From the NCBI RefSeq assembly GCF_000466385.1, contig NZ_KE952705.1, positions 1-36,917 of the forward strand: a stretch of DNA of 36,917 nucleotides, read 5' to 3'. Source of the stretch: Aneurinibacillus aneurinilyticus ATCC 12856. GTDB taxonomy: Bacteria > Bacillota > Bacilli > Aneurinibacillales > Aneurinibacillaceae. Shown here piece by piece: positions 21,833-30,825 of this stretch. Numbering within the stretch: position 1 is the stretch's first letter; each line of letters begins with the position of its first letter. The position numbers and the translations under genes were made by a program. Below the pieces are notes generated by a model that was not told where the DNA came from, did no database searches, and worked only from the letters and a program-made list of their open reading frames with translations.

Positions 21833-23250
21833 GTGTACAGCCGCTTGAATTTTTCGGAAGGGTAGACAAAGCGTTAATCGATGAGCAATTGCGCAAAGCG
21901 GTGCCGTTCACCCAGGATCGGCTGCGCGACGGACGTTTTCAGGCAGCGAACGAGCTAGGTAATGTAGAGGAATGGCGGAATTTGGCGGCGCAAATCCGCA
22001 TGCATACAATTGAAAATCTTGATAGTTATCTCGAACAATTGACCGATAATGTAGTACAGAACGGCGGACATGTACATTTTGCTTCCACTGCAGAAGATGC
22101 AGTAGCGCATGTACTGCGGATTACCAAAGAAAACAATGCTCGTTCCATTATTAAATCAAAATCAATGGTTTCCGAGGAAATTCATCTTAATAAGCATTTG
22201 GAGTCGGAAGGGTTACGTGTCATCGAATCGGACCTTGGAGAATACATCATCCAACTGGCCGGGGAGACACCGTCTCATCTTATCGCACCAGCCATCCATA
22301 AGACACGGGCGCAGGTGGCTGAATTGTTCTCTGATGTGGCTGGTCGTCCCCTATCCGACGAGACGACGGAATTATGCCAGTTTGCCCGTGAAGAATTGCG
22401 CCGCGAGTTCCTTGAAGCTGACATCGGAATATCCGGGTGTAATTTTGCCGTGGCGGAATCCGGTTCAGTTGTCCTGATTAGTAATGAGGGAAATGCTCGT
22501 CTTACTACGACACTTCCTAAAGTGCATATTGCCATTATGGGGATGGAACGACTTGTTCCTACATGGGAAGAACTTGATATTGTCGTCTCAATGTTGACGC
22601 GCAGTGCCACTGGACAGAAGATTAGTGTATATATGACCGCGATGAGTGGCCCGCGTCGCCCACAGGATATCGATGGACCGGAAGAGTTCCATCTTATTGT
22701 GCTTGACAACGGTCGTTCCGATATTCTTGGTACAGCGTATCAGGAAGTACTCAAGTGCATCCGATGTGGTGCCTGTCTGAATGTATGTCCGGTATATCGT
22801 CATATTGGTGGTCATGCATACGGCGGTGTATACAGTGGACCAATTGGCGCTGTATTAACACCGCTTCTGGAAGGATACGAGGAGTGGAAGGAACTGCCGT
22901 TTGCTTCTAGTCTGTGTGGTGCCTGTACTGAGGTATGCCCGGTAAAAATCCCGCTTCATGATCTGCTTATTGAACATCGAAAAGATGAAGTAGAACGTGG
23001 GCACGCTTCCTGGCAGGAGAAGTTAGCTTTTAAAGGATTTGGATACCTTACTACCCATTCTTCGCTGTATGATAAAGCGGTACGTGCTGGTCATATGGCA
23101 ACCGGATGGCTGGCAACTGACGATGTTATTGAGAAAGGGCCAGGCCCGCTCGCTGGCTGGACAAGCGTGCGGGATTTACCGCGTCCGGCCAAGCAATCAT
23201 TTAGGGAATGGTGGAAGAAAGAGAAGGAGGGTGGGACGCATGGCAACTAA
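21829..23250 (+). CDS. lutB: L-lactate oxidation iron-sulfur protein LutB
   Basis: A 473-residue protein with an N-terminal LUD domain and two ferredoxin-type clusters at Cys310/313/316/320 (CIRCGACLNVCP) and Cys363/366/370 (CGACTEVCP). It carries electrons in the LutABC lactate-oxidising complex. I start at ATG 21829 (SVQPLEFFGRVDKAL), four bases overlapping lutA and preceded by GGGGGGAGAAAA. A longer in-frame start inside lutA is not credible. Confidence 0.95.
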   Translation: MSVQPLEFFGRVDKALIDEQLRKAVPFTQDRLRDGRFQAANELGNVEEWRNLAAQIRMHTIENLDSYLEQLTDNVVQNGGHVHFASTAEDAVAHVLRITKENNARSIIKSKSMVSEEIHLNKHLESEGLRVIESDLGEYIIQLAGETPSHLIAPAIHKTRAQVAELFSDVAGRPLSDETTELCQFAREELRREFLEADIGISGCNFAVAESGSVVLISNEGNARLTTTLPKVHIAIMGMERLVPTWEELDIVVSMLTRSATGQKISVYMTAMSGPRRPQDIDGPEEFHLIVLDNGRSDILGTAYQEVLKCIRCGACLNVCPVYRHIGGHAYGGVYSGPIGAVLTPLLEGYEEWKELPFASSLCGACTEVCPVKIPLHDLLIEHRKDEVERGHASWQEKLAFKGFGYLTTHSSLYDKAVRAGHMATGWLATDDVIEKGPGPLAGWTSVRDLPRPAKQSFREWWKKEKEGGTHGN

Positions 23251-23932
23251 AGAACGGGAAGCATTTTTGAACCGAATTGCTAGTAAGCTGGGGCGTCCAC
23301 GACGCAGTGGTATAAAACCGCCAGACTGGGGAGCAAAGCCATATGTTCATCTGCATGAAAAATTGGATCAGGGAGGGCTAATACAGCAGTTTATTGAGAA
23401 CTTGCGTATGCTACGAACAGAGGTGTTACATATATTTCCAGAAGAGATGGAATGGGCATTACAACAAATTTTTCAGGAAACACCTGCTCATTCGGTTGTA
23501 TACTGGGACGATGAGCGTCTCCATACGCTTGGATTAAGCCAATTGCTTGATAAGCAGGGAGTTATACATCGGAGTTGGGATACGTCGGTGGATGAGCAAG
23601 AGCTGCGTAATGAAATAGCCGGAATCGAGATGGGGATTGCGTATGCGGAGCTAGGCTTATCGGAGACGGGAACGGTTATGCTATGGAACGGTGGAGGCCG
23701 GGGCCGCCTTGTCAGCTTGCTTCCTCCCGTATTTGTCGTCGTGCTATCGGATAGGACAATTGTGCCCCGTTTGACCGAGGCTGCGGCATATGTACATGAG
23801 AAGGTGCCAGGTGGTCTTCCTGCATGCTTGAACTTTATTACTGGTCCGAGCCGAACAGGCGATATTGAAATGGATTTGGCTTTTGGTGTACATGGACCCG
23901 GGAAAGTACATGTCATTTTACTAAAGGAATAG
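23240..23932 (+). CDS. lutC: L-lactate oxidation protein LutC
   Basis: A 230-residue LUD-domain protein completing the LutABC set. The typical end SRTGDIEMDLAFGVHGPG is present, as is GLSETGTVML. The start at ATG 23240 follows GGAGGGTGGG and overlaps lutB by 11 bases. An in-frame ATG at 23039 would lie deep inside lutB. No lactate permease or regulator accompanies the operon here. Confidence 0.95.
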   Translation: MATKEREAFLNRIASKLGRPRRSGIKPPDWGAKPYVHLHEKLDQGGLIQQFIENLRMLRTEVLHIFPEEMEWALQQIFQETPAHSVVYWDDERLHTLGLSQLLDKQGVIHRSWDTSVDEQELRNEIAGIEMGIAYAELGLSETGTVMLWNGGGRGRLVSLLPPVFVVVLSDRTIVPRLTEAAAYVHEKVPGGLPACLNFITGPSRTGDIEMDLAFGVHGPGKVHVILLKE

Positions 23933-24129
23933 CTAAACAATAAGAACGGAGCTATAGAATAAAACTTCCATCAGCAGGTAGCGATTGCCTACCGGATCGG
24001 GGTAAATGGAAAGGATGCGACATACTATGATTCACCAGGCGGCCGTTTGTCTTTTCTGTGGAAAAGGGACGAGCGGCAATACCCGTGAGTTTTTCTTGGA
24101 TCATTTATACACAGGAAAGGAGAAAAGAA

Positions 24130-24402
24130 ATGGAGTGGTGGCTTGGATATTTGCTGGTCGCAAATCTAGTAGGTTGGTTGTTGATGGGAATCGATAAGAG
24201 GAAAGCCCAAAGACATGCATGGCGCATTAGGGAAAGCACATTATTTGCTGTAGCGTTGGTAGGTGGTGCGGCGGGAAGTCTTGCAGGCATGTATATGTTC
24301 CGGCATAAGACACGCCATGCGCGTTTCGTTTGGGGCATCCCTTTTATTTTATTAGTAGAATTCATTCTTTTATTGACGTACGGAAGAAGTTTACGATACT
24401 GA
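24130..24402 (+). CDS. DUF1294 small membrane protein
   Basis: A 90-residue protein with three hydrophobic segments. The family pattern NLVGWLLMGIDKRKAQRHAW, RESTLFAVALVGGAAGSLAG and MYMFRHKTRH is complete. The start follows AAAGGAGAAAAG. Members sit alone or fused to cold-shock domains; the function is unknown. Only ten bases separate it from the DUF218 gene, so the two are probably co-transcribed. The 200 bases before it contain a small hairpin at 23977-23993 and an open frame from 24006 that I do not call. Confidence 0.85.
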   Translation: MEWWLGYLLVANLVGWLLMGIDKRKAQRHAWRIRESTLFAVALVGGAAGSLAGMYMFRHKTRHARFVWGIPFILLVEFILLLTYGRSLRY

Positions 24403-24412
24403 GGGAGAAGAT

Positions 24413-25024
24413 GTGAAGAGAAAATTTATAATGCGCATGTTTGTTGTATTAGTTGGATGTATTATATTGGCCTTTTTGACATACAGGCCGGTTTTAAATG
24501 GGATGGCGCAGTATTTAGTTTATCCAGATGTAAAGAAGCCGAGTGACTTCATTGTTTTGCTTGGTGGAGAGACGGACGGTCAGCGGACGCGTAAAGCAGT
24601 TGAGCTGTACAGAGAGGGGTTGGCTCCTAAGATTATTGTTTCTTCCGGCGCACGTATTTCCTGGCGTACAACAGAGAGTAAAGAGATGGTAGCACTCCTG
24701 AAACAGCTACATGTTCCAGACAGTGATATTATTCTTGAACAAAGATCACGCAGTACGTATGAGAATGCATTGTATACGAAGGAGATAGTGGAGGGTCAAA
24801 TATTGCGTAATAAGCGCATTACGCTTGTAACCGATGACTGGCATACACGCCGCTCTATGTATGTCTTCCGTCAAGCATTTGCCGCAACTGATATTGAAAT
24901 CCATAGTGTAGGCTCTCATTCACTGGAAAAGGTTCAACTGACCGATTGGTGGCGAGATCATGAGAGCATGCAGACTATATTAAGTGAATGGGCGCGTTTG
25001 GTTGTGTATGTTATTAAGTATTGA
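24413..25024 (+). CDS. DUF218 (YdcF/SanA/ElyC-like) membrane-anchored protein
   Basis: A 203-residue protein starting at GTG 24413 after GAGGGAGAAG. Residues 8-25 form a membrane anchor, then comes the DUF218 domain: DFIVLLGGETDGQRTRKAVE, KIIVSSGARIS, ILEQRSRSTYENALYT and the Asp-Asp-Trp-His motif in LVTDDWHTRRS. Family members affect envelope polymers or vancomycin sensitivity, but the chemistry is not settled. It is coupled to DUF1294. Confidence 0.85.
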   Translation: MKRKFIMRMFVVLVGCIILAFLTYRPVLNGMAQYLVYPDVKKPSDFIVLLGGETDGQRTRKAVELYREGLAPKIIVSSGARISWRTTESKEMVALLKQLHVPDSDIILEQRSRSTYENALYTKEIVEGQILRNKRITLVTDDWHTRRSMYVFRQAFAATDIEIHSVGSHSLEKVQLTDWWRDHESMQTILSEWARLVVYVIKY

Positions 25025-25172
25025 GGACAATGCTTAATTTTTCCGACCGCTCCCGTCCACCGTTTCTTACCTCCCACCAAAAAAATGTGCCGATTTATCA
25101 AATCAGATGTATATAGGAATGTGAAATAACCTAGTGATATAGTTAACTTCTGTATTAAATAACAATTACATA

Positions 25173-25209
25173 AAAAAGCGAGCGGACAAAACGGGTCTGC
25201 TCGCTTTTT
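25173..25209. terminator. Bidirectional terminator after the DUF218 gene
   Basis: AAAAAGCGAGCGGAC pairs with GTCTGCTCGCTTTTT (one G-T pair) across a seven-base loop. T-runs exist in both directions, so it also serves the minus-strand gene at 25226. The 147 bases before it show nothing else. Confidence 0.9.
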
Positions 25210-25225
25210 CATCTTCTTTTCATAA

Positions 25226-25423
25226 TTACCGACTGTTTTTATGTTCAATTAGATTGGCCTGTATAAGCACTTCGAAATGTAGCTGTTTTGTTTCTTCAGC
25301 AAACTCGATTTCAATTATTTTCGAATTTATGCAGCGAATGGTTCCTTCACCGAACTCTTGATGAATGACCACATCTTCCGGTGAATAGTCAGTCATGCGG
25401 CGTCTTAGTTCTAAGAGGTTCAT
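25226..25423 (-). CDS. Small protein with a PcrA C-terminal-like (Tudor/SH3) fold
   Basis: A 65-residue protein. The core EDVVIHQEFGEGTIRCINSK resembles the short beta-barrel at the end of PcrA/UvrD helicases (VSHxKFGEGTV), which contacts RNA polymerase. The remainder, IEIEFAEETKQLHFEVLIQA, completes such a barrel. The start at 25423 follows AATAGGAGGGATACG. The exact partner is unknown, and the similarity may reflect fold only. Confidence 0.65.
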   Translation of the reverse strand: MNLLELRRRMTDYSPEDVVIHQEFGEGTIRCINSKIIEIEFAEETKQLHFEVLIQANLIEHKNSR

Positions 25424-25591
25424 CGTATCCCTCCTATTATCAAGGTAGTGTTTTGACTTTACCTCAAAAAACAAAGTTGAAAACAAAAAAAGTTAAAATT
25501 ATATCGTATGTAATGGATCGCATACTGAATACCCCAGGCATTTGTAAAATTTGATAAGATGAAATTAAATTCAATAGGAAAGGAAGATTCG

Positions 25592-26545
25592 ATGAATGAA
25601 TATGGAATTTATCAGGTCACAATTCCCCTCCCGTTTCGTCTAAATCATGTTCATTGTTATCTGGCACAGCATAATGATGCATGGACCGTTATTGATACTG
25701 GTTTGAACCGGGATATGACCCGTGAAACATGGCAAACAGCATTTCAAGAACATGGTATCAAGCCACAGGATGTAGAAAATATCATTCTTACCCATTACCA
25801 CCCCGATCACTTCGGCTATGCAGGAGGAATGCAGGAGTGGACCGGTGCAGACGTATATATAAGTGATAAATCCAAGGAGCGTGCGCTTTTTTCATGGACG
25901 GCAGAGAATTTTGCGTATAATCGGCAATTTTATCTTGCTGCCGGCATGCCGGACACAGTAGTGGAGCAACTTGGAGAAAATGATGATATGTTCTATAAAT
26001 TAGTGAGACCGTTTCCAAAACAGACGAAACCGATAGTTGAGGGGGGGACATACCGTATCGGCGAACTGGTCTACGAAGCAATACATACCCCGGGACACGC
26101 GGAAGGTCACATGTGCTTTTATAATAAAGAAGAAAAAGTATTGCTGGCAGGCGACCATCTGCTGAAGAAAATTTCACCGAATATTTCTTATCATGGGCAT
26201 GGGGATTCAAATCCGCTGCATACGTATCTTACGTCTCTCGAAAAAATAAAGGCGCTTGATATTGTGCTTGTCATTCCTGGTCATGGACCTGTATTTACGG
26301 AGGCACAGGAGCGAATTGAGGAATTAGTTCGCCATCACGAAGAACGCCTGGCGTTTGTGCTTGATGTATTAGACAGCGAAATGACGGCATATGAGATCTC
26401 CCAAAAACTGTTCTCACATGTTCTAACAGTGCATGAACAGCGTTTCGCCATCGGGGAAACGCTTGCCCATCTGAATTATTTAGAGGAAAAAGGAGAAATT
26501 GCGGTCTATCGTGACTCTGTACCGCATACATATAGAAAGCTATGA
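25592..26545 (+). CDS. Metallo-beta-lactamase-fold hydrolase
   Basis: A 317-residue MBL-fold enzyme with the zinc motif THYHPDHFG (His68, His70, Asp72, His73), later HTPGHAEGHMC (third metal histidine) and GDHLL. The closing IPGHGPVF is also present. The C-terminal 60 residues look like the winged-helix domain found in LACTB2-like members. It probably hydrolyses a thioester, lactone or phosphoester; the substrate is unknown. The chosen start at 25592 follows AGGAAAGGAAG. It stands alone, with a 190-base gap before the glycosyltransferase that holds no feature I can support. Confidence 0.88.
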   Translation: MNEYGIYQVTIPLPFRLNHVHCYLAQHNDAWTVIDTGLNRDMTRETWQTAFQEHGIKPQDVENIILTHYHPDHFGYAGGMQEWTGADVYISDKSKERALFSWTAENFAYNRQFYLAAGMPDTVVEQLGENDDMFYKLVRPFPKQTKPIVEGGTYRIGELVYEAIHTPGHAEGHMCFYNKEEKVLLAGDHLLKKISPNISYHGHGDSNPLHTYLTSLEKIKALDIVLVIPGHGPVFTEAQERIEELVRHHEERLAFVLDVLDSEMTAYEISQKLFSHVLTVHEQRFAIGETLAHLNYLEEKGEIAVYRDSVPHTYRKL

Positions 26546-26735
26546 CTAACGAAGTAGAAGCATAAAAATATATAGCTCAGGCGGTGACTATCGCAATTCC
26601 GGGTTCGCATGGTTAAAAAGGCATTAGTTTACATGTTCACGTCTTATTTTGTTTATCTTTTTTTCCGGTGGGTAAATACAATAGTAGTGTTCGTTTTGTT
26701 CGTATTATCCACATAAGGAAAGGGGACGAGAAAGA

Positions 26736-28004
26736 GTGAAGAAAAAAGTCCTGTTTATTTCTGATCATGGAGATCCTCTGGCAAAGCTTGGAGGTGTGCA
26801 ATCGGGCGGTCAAAATAACTATGTTCGTCAATTGGCTCTGGCATTGGAAAAACAGGGAGCGAAAGTGGATGTTGTTACTCATTGGTGCGATGTGGAAGCG
26901 CCCCGTACGGAAGCATTCGGGGAACATTGTCGTGTTATCCGCATTGCAGCGGGACATAAGGGATTCGTATCCAAGAACGAGATGCATGATATGCTTCCGG
27001 CGTTTTACGCCGAGATGAAGAAATTACTTCCGCTTCATACGTATGATATCGTCCATACTCATTATTGGTTGTCCGGTTTGTTAGGTAAAGAACTGGAAAA
27101 AGAATACGGATTGCCTTTTGTTCATACTTCTCACTCATTAGGCATTGCCAAGCAGAAGGCGACAGGAATTCGCGATGAAATCCGCCTGAATGCGGAAAAG
27201 GAAATTATGAGTATTGCCAATGGAATCGTTGCAACTACAAACAACGAAAGAAACCTGATTTGTGAATTTGTATCTTCACCGGCGCCCATTTCAGTTATCC
27301 CGATTGGCGTTGCAACTTCCTTTCAAGCACGTTATAATCGGCCGCAACTACGTAAGCAGCTAGGATATAGCGGTCCGCTGCTCGTATTTGCAGGAAGATT
27401 GGAAGAAACAAAAGGGATTTATGAGTTGTTTGATGCTTTTCGTGTGCTAATTGAACGAAGGGACGCACCAAGGAATACAAAGCTAGTAATAGCAGGTGGG
27501 CAGTTGGAAGCTATTGACATAGATAAAAGGCAACCACTGAATGAAAAACTCAAACAGGCAATTCAAGGCATGGAACATTATATTGAATTTGTCGGCCCAA
27601 AATGTCAGGAAGAGCTGGCGCTATTGTTTAATGCTGCAACAGCCACCATTGTTCCTTCCTACTATGAATCATTCGGCATGGTTGCCGCGGAAGCGCAGGC
27701 ATGCGGCAGTCCGGTTATCGCCTCCCGTGTGGGCGGCTTGCAAAATGTCGTAAACGATGGAGAGACGGGTCTTCTGGTAGAACCCCAAAATGCCGAAGAC
27801 TTATCGCTTGCGATAGAGGCGCTCGTTACAAACAACTTACTTGCGCAGCGATTGGGTAAGCAGGCGACACGGTTGGCGAAGCGCGATTACCAGTGGCCGG
27901 CGATTTCCGAAAGAATTAATGGTGTATATGAGGAGGTTCTGGCTAATGCTACAGAGCGTGACGCATCTTTTGGCTACCGACTTGGACGGGACGCTGGTTG
28001 GTGA
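26736..28004 (+). CDS. GT4 glycosyltransferase, sucrose-phosphate-synthase-like
   Basis: A 422-residue GT-B retaining glycosyltransferase. The N-terminal GGVQSGGQNNYVRQLALALE resembles the acceptor loop of sucrose-phosphate synthases (GGQ..YV..LA). The donor half carries FAGRLEETKGIYELFDAF and the E-x7-E motif (Glu311 and Glu319 in YYESFGMVAAEA). It should move glucose (or mannose) from a nucleotide sugar to a phosphosugar or glycerate-like acceptor. The next gene, overlapping it by 59 bases, is a matching sugar-phosphate phosphatase. The likely product is a non-reducing disaccharide or glycoside used as compatible solute. The start is GTG 26736 after AAGGAAAGGGG. Confidence 0.85.
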   Translation: MKKKVLFISDHGDPLAKLGGVQSGGQNNYVRQLALALEKQGAKVDVVTHWCDVEAPRTEAFGEHCRVIRIAAGHKGFVSKNEMHDMLPAFYAEMKKLLPLHTYDIVHTHYWLSGLLGKELEKEYGLPFVHTSHSLGIAKQKATGIRDEIRLNAEKEIMSIANGIVATTNNERNLICEFVSSPAPISVIPIGVATSFQARYNRPQLRKQLGYSGPLLVFAGRLEETKGIYELFDAFRVLIERRDAPRNTKLVIAGGQLEAIDIDKRQPLNEKLKQAIQGMEHYIEFVGPKCQEELALLFNAATATIVPSYYESFGMVAAEAQACGSPVIASRVGGLQNVVNDGETGLLVEPQNAEDLSLAIEALVTNNLLAQRLGKQATRLAKRDYQWPAISERINGVYEEVLANATERDASFGYRLGRDAGW

Positions 28005-28689
28005 TGAAGCGGCGCTTCTTGCCCTGCTTCATTACTACAGCGAACAGCCATATAATGTAGCCCTTATTTATAGTACAGGCCGGCACCTTCGTTCGGCCCT
28101 TTCTTTATTGGATAAGGAAAATTTGCCACATCCAGATATTTTAATTACGGATGTGGGAACGGAGATTTATTATGGAGACAATTTACGTCCGGATGAGGAA
28201 TGGCAACGCCGTATCGAGGCACAATGGAGCCCAGCGGAGATTAAGCGGATTGCCCTCGCTTGCGAAGGGCTTGTTCCGCAGGATATTCCTGTGCACCATC
28301 GGCTTTCCTACACAATTCAGGATATTGGTTCCGTCGTGAGGCTTGAAGCTGGCTTAAATGAAGCAGGAATTCCTCATAAGCTAATTGTGAGCAGCGGACG
28401 TGATGTTGATATTCTGCCGCCTGTGAGTGGAAAAGGAGAAGCCTTGCGGTATGTACTGAAGACGCATGGCTTGTGTGACGCCAATGTACTGGTAGCAGGA
28501 GACTCGGGAAACGATTATGAGATGATTACGCTTGGATATCCTGCGGTTATTGTGGGCAATGCGCAGCAGGAATTGCTCGCACTGGAAGAGCATCCACTTA
28601 TTTTTCGGGCCAAGAAAGCTTGCGCCGGCGGCATTCATGAGGCGTGGGAACATTTCTATGGTATAAAAAACAGTGCCTCCCTTTTATAG
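27946..28689 (+). CDS. HAD-IIB phosphatase, sucrose-phosphate-phosphatase-like
   Basis: A 247-residue Cof/S6PP-type HAD phosphatase. The nucleophile motif LLATDLDGTLVG (Asp12, Asp14), STGR (about residue 45) and the metal motif VAGDSGNDYEM (near residue 186) are intact, with the ITDVGTEI seen in sucrose- and mannosylfructose-phosphate phosphatases. It should dephosphorylate the product of the adjacent glycosyltransferase. ATG 27946 follows AGGAGG and lies inside the previous gene, which couples the two. Its last codons form the left arm of the terminator. Confidence 0.87.
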   Translation: MLQSVTHLLATDLDGTLVGDEAALLALLHYYSEQPYNVALIYSTGRHLRSALSLLDKENLPHPDILITDVGTEIYYGDNLRPDEEWQRRIEAQWSPAEIKRIALACEGLVPQDIPVHHRLSYTIQDIGSVVRLEAGLNEAGIPHKLIVSSGRDVDILPPVSGKGEALRYVLKTHGLCDANVLVAGDSGNDYEMITLGYPAVIVGNAQQELLALEEHPLIFRAKKACAGGIHEAWEHFYGIKNSASLL

Positions 28690-28706
28690 GGGCGCACTGT
28701 TTTTTC
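28665..28706 (+). terminator. Terminator overlapping the end of the phosphatase gene
   Basis: AAAAAACAGTGC pairs with GCACTGTTTTTT. The left arm lies within the last codons of the phosphatase, and the partly paired inner part contains the stop codon. Confidence 0.85.
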
Positions 28707-28724
28707 ATAGGGGGGATGCGATTA

Positions 28725-28763
28725 TACAAAAAAGGCGCCTTTCAATGAAGCAAGGCGCCTTTT
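28725..28763 (-). terminator. Terminator overlapping the end of the 62-residue gene
   Basis: AAAAGGCGCCTT pairs with AAGGCGCCTTTT; on the minus strand TTTTTTGT follows. The gene's last codons and stop are inside the hairpin. It stands back to back with the phosphatase terminator, 20 bases away. Confidence 0.85.
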
Positions 28764-28930
28764 CCAGTATTGTGAATCGTGGCAGCGACGATTTCGAGAA
28801 CATCGCGCCGGTTAAGTGAGCGTAAGCCATCCCGCAGCACAATGGATACGTTCAATTCTTCTTCCGTTAGAACATGCTGGGCTTCGGGCATAACCGTGCT
28901 AATGATTTCTTCTAGTCTTACTGTTTCCAC
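28742..28930 (-). CDS. 62-residue protein of unknown function
   Basis: A small minus-strand gene whose product contains VRLEEIISTVMPEAQHVLTE and LRDGLRSLNRRDVLEI, an acidic helical pattern. I prefer GTG 28930, eight bases after GAGG; ATG 28936 is in frame but only two bases from it. An extended -10 box (TGGTATAAT) lies about 120 bases upstream, leaving a long leader. The terminator is embedded in its 3' end. No family recognised. Confidence 0.6.
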   Translation of the reverse strand: METVRLEEIISTVMPEAQHVLTEEELNVSIVLRDGLRSLNRRDVLEIVAATIHNTGKGALLH

Positions 28931-29052
28931 GGACATCACCTCGTTCAATCAGTATTGGTCATACTTTAGAACAACGGACTTCTTCTATCCAGATGCTGCC
29001 GGGTAACGCAATGTCCAGTAGAGATGGACGAGAACTATAGAAACATATTTAT

Positions 29053-29061
29053 ATTATACCA
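29053..29061 (-). promoter_or_regulatory. Extended -10 promoter of the 62-residue gene
   Basis: TGGTATAAT on the minus strand, with no good -35. The same nine bases serve the 52-residue gene at 18347. Confidence 0.5.
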
Positions 29062-29123
29062 CAATGTTAATCGTTTATTCTTCTAGGAAAGAATGGAACA
29101 AGGAAGAATGCTGATTATGTGTG

Positions 29124-29150
29124 AAAAACCCGGGAGTTCCCGGGTTTTTG
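29124..29150. terminator. Terminator of pckA (bidirectional)
   Basis: AAAAACCCGGGA pairs perfectly with TCCCGGGTTTTT around a two-base loop (probably four when formed). It begins 16 bases beyond the pckA stop on the minus strand. Confidence 0.9.
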
Positions 29151-29165
29151 TCTTACTTATGAATA

Positions 29166-30746
29166 CTACTCGGCCTTTGGTGCCGCTTGTCTAATGTTCT
29201 CTGGCATATCAGAGAATGTCTCGAAATTCTTCACAAACAGAGATGCAAGTTTAGTCGCTTGAGCGTCATAAGCCTCTTTATCTGCCCATGTATTACGCGG
29301 ATCGAGGATTTCTGAAGGTACGCCAGGGCAGTTTTTCGGCATCAGGACGCCGAATACTGGATGTGCCGTGAATTCTTCTTTATCAAGTTCATGGTTTAGC
29401 GCTGCAGTGATCATCGCGCGTGTATATGGCAGATTCATGCGTTTGCCGATACCATATGGGCCACCAGACCAGCCGGTATTAACGAGATAGACCTGTGCAT
29501 TGTGCTTATCAATTTTCTCACCTAGCATTTCCGCATACACACGCGGAGGAAGCGGGAGAAACGGAGCGCCGAAGCAGGTGGAGAATGTTGCCTCCGGCTC
29601 GGTTACACCACGTTCTGTTCCAGCCAGTTTGCTAGTGTAACCAGACAGGAAGTGGAACATCGCTTGTTCTTTGGTTAGTTTTGCGATTGGCGGCAATACG
29701 CCGAATGCATCAGCTGTCAGAAAGATAACTACATTCGGGTGTCCGGCCACGCTCGGAATCAGCGCATTTGGAATATAGTGAAGCGGATACGCTGCCCGGG
29801 TATTTTCAGTTAGGCTGTTATCATCATAATCGGCTACGTGCGTATTTTCATCGATGACTACATTCTCAAGTACAGAACCGAATCGAATGGCATTAAAAAT
29901 TTCAGGTTCTTTTTCAGCGGATAGGTTAATACATTTTGCATAGCAGCCGCCTTCGATATTGAATACACCATCGTCAGACCAGCCGTGTTCATCATCTCCG
30001 ATTAGCTGCCGATCTGGATCGGCGGACAATGTTGTTTTTCCTGTACCTGACAGTCCAAAGAACAGAGCTACATCACCATCTTTGCCCATATTTGCCGAGC
30101 AGTGCATAGATAGTACATTTTGTTCGGGCAACAGATAGTTCATAACGGAGAAGATGGACTTCTTCATTTCACCTGCATAACGCGTACCACCAATAAGCAC
30201 CACTTTTTTCGCGAAGTTCACAATGATGAAGGTCTCTGAATTTGTACCGTGAATTTTAGGATCTGCTTCGAACGTTGGAGCGCTGATAACCGTAAATTGA
30301 GCCTCATGCGTTTTCAGTTCTTCTTCGGTTGGGCGAATGAAAAGCTGGTGTACGAACAGATTATGCCAGGCGAATTCGTTCACTATGCGAATTGGTAGGC
30401 GATAGCGTTTGTCGGCGCCGGCGAAACCGTCGAATACGATCAATTCTTTTTTATCCAGATAGTTAATTACATCCTGGTACAGCTTATCGAATTTTTCTTC
30501 TGAAATCGGCTGGTTTACGGAACCCCATTCAATTTTATCGTGTACGGAAGGCTCATCTACAATAAATTTGTCTTTTGGAGAACGTCCCGTGTATTTTCCA
30601 GTTTTTGCTGTGATAGCACCTGTGGAAGTCAGCTCGCTCCGTTTGCGAAGGACTGCTATTTCAACAAGCTTTGCCACAGATAAATTAAAGTGAACATTCT
30701 CTCCGTTGAGAATATCCTTCAATTCCTTGTTTGTTTGAGTCTCCAT
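29166..30746 (-). CDS. pckA: Phosphoenolpyruvate carboxykinase (ATP)
   Basis: A 526-residue enzyme converting oxaloacetate and ATP to phosphoenolpyruvate, CO2 and ADP, the first committed step of gluconeogenesis. Visible motifs are [12 protein letters not shown] (186-197), the P-loop GLSGTGKTT (231-239), LIGDDEHGW (248-256) with metal-binding acids, and the adenine-binding [10 protein letters not shown]. Length is normal. The start follows AGGAAAGGAT. It fits with lactate use by LutABC, since growth on lactate needs PEP made this way. A good promoter and a pair of direct repeats lie directly upstream. Confidence 0.97.
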   Translation of the reverse strand: METQTNKELKDILNGENVHFNLSVAKLVEIAVLRKRSELTSTGAITAKTGKYTGRSPKDKFIVDEPSVHDKIEWGSVNQPISEEKFDKLYQDVINYLDKKELIVFDGFAGADKRYRLPIRIVNEFAWHNLFVHQLFIRPTEEELKTHEAQFTVISAPTFEADPKIHGTNSETFIIVNFAKKVVLIGGTRYAGEMKKSIFSVMNYLLPEQNVLSMHCSANMGKDGDVALFFGLSGTGKTTLSADPDRQLIGDDEHGWSDDGVFNIEGGCYAKCINLSAEKEPEIFNAIRFGSVLENVVIDENTHVADYDDNSLTENTRAAYPLHYIPNALIPSVAGHPNVVIFLTADAFGVLPPIAKLTKEQAMFHFLSGYTSKLAGTERGVTEPEATFSTCFGAPFLPLPPRVYAEMLGEKIDKHNAQVYLVNTGWSGGPYGIGKRMNLPYTRAMITAALNHELDKEEFTAHPVFGVLMPKNCPGVPSEILDPRNTWADKEAYDAQATKLASLFVKNFETFSDMPENIRQAAPKAE

Positions 30747-30787
30747 TTTCCCTATCCTTTCCTGAGTTTCTTTACCTCACTTCGAAA

Positions 30788-30820
30788 GATTAGTATGTCA
30801 CTTATATAGTGATTAGTATG
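30788..30820 (-). promoter_or_regulatory. Direct repeats GATTAGTATG: candidate CcpN operators of pckA
   Basis: Identical ten-base repeats GATTAGTATG lie at 30788-30797 and 30811-30820 (23 bases apart, two helical turns), and a third partial copy is in the -10 region. They cover about +1 and +25 of the pckA transcript. They loosely fit the CcpN consensus TRTGHYATAYW (about 9 of 11 positions), the repressor of gluconeogenic pckA and gapB in Bacillus. The repeats are seen; the regulator is inferred. Confidence 0.5.
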
Positions 30821-30825
30821 ACTTA

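Noticed and set aside
24006-24197. 63-codon frame with VCLFCGKG
   Set aside because: Overlaps the better-supported DUF1294 gene by 68 bases; the start site is weak and the end reads as an out-of-phase shadow.
26571-26611. tRNA-like words (TAGCTCAGGCGGT then GGGTTCGCAT)
   Set aside because: The D-loop- and T-loop-like words are too close together, the T-arm does not pair, and there is no anticodon arm or acceptor stem.
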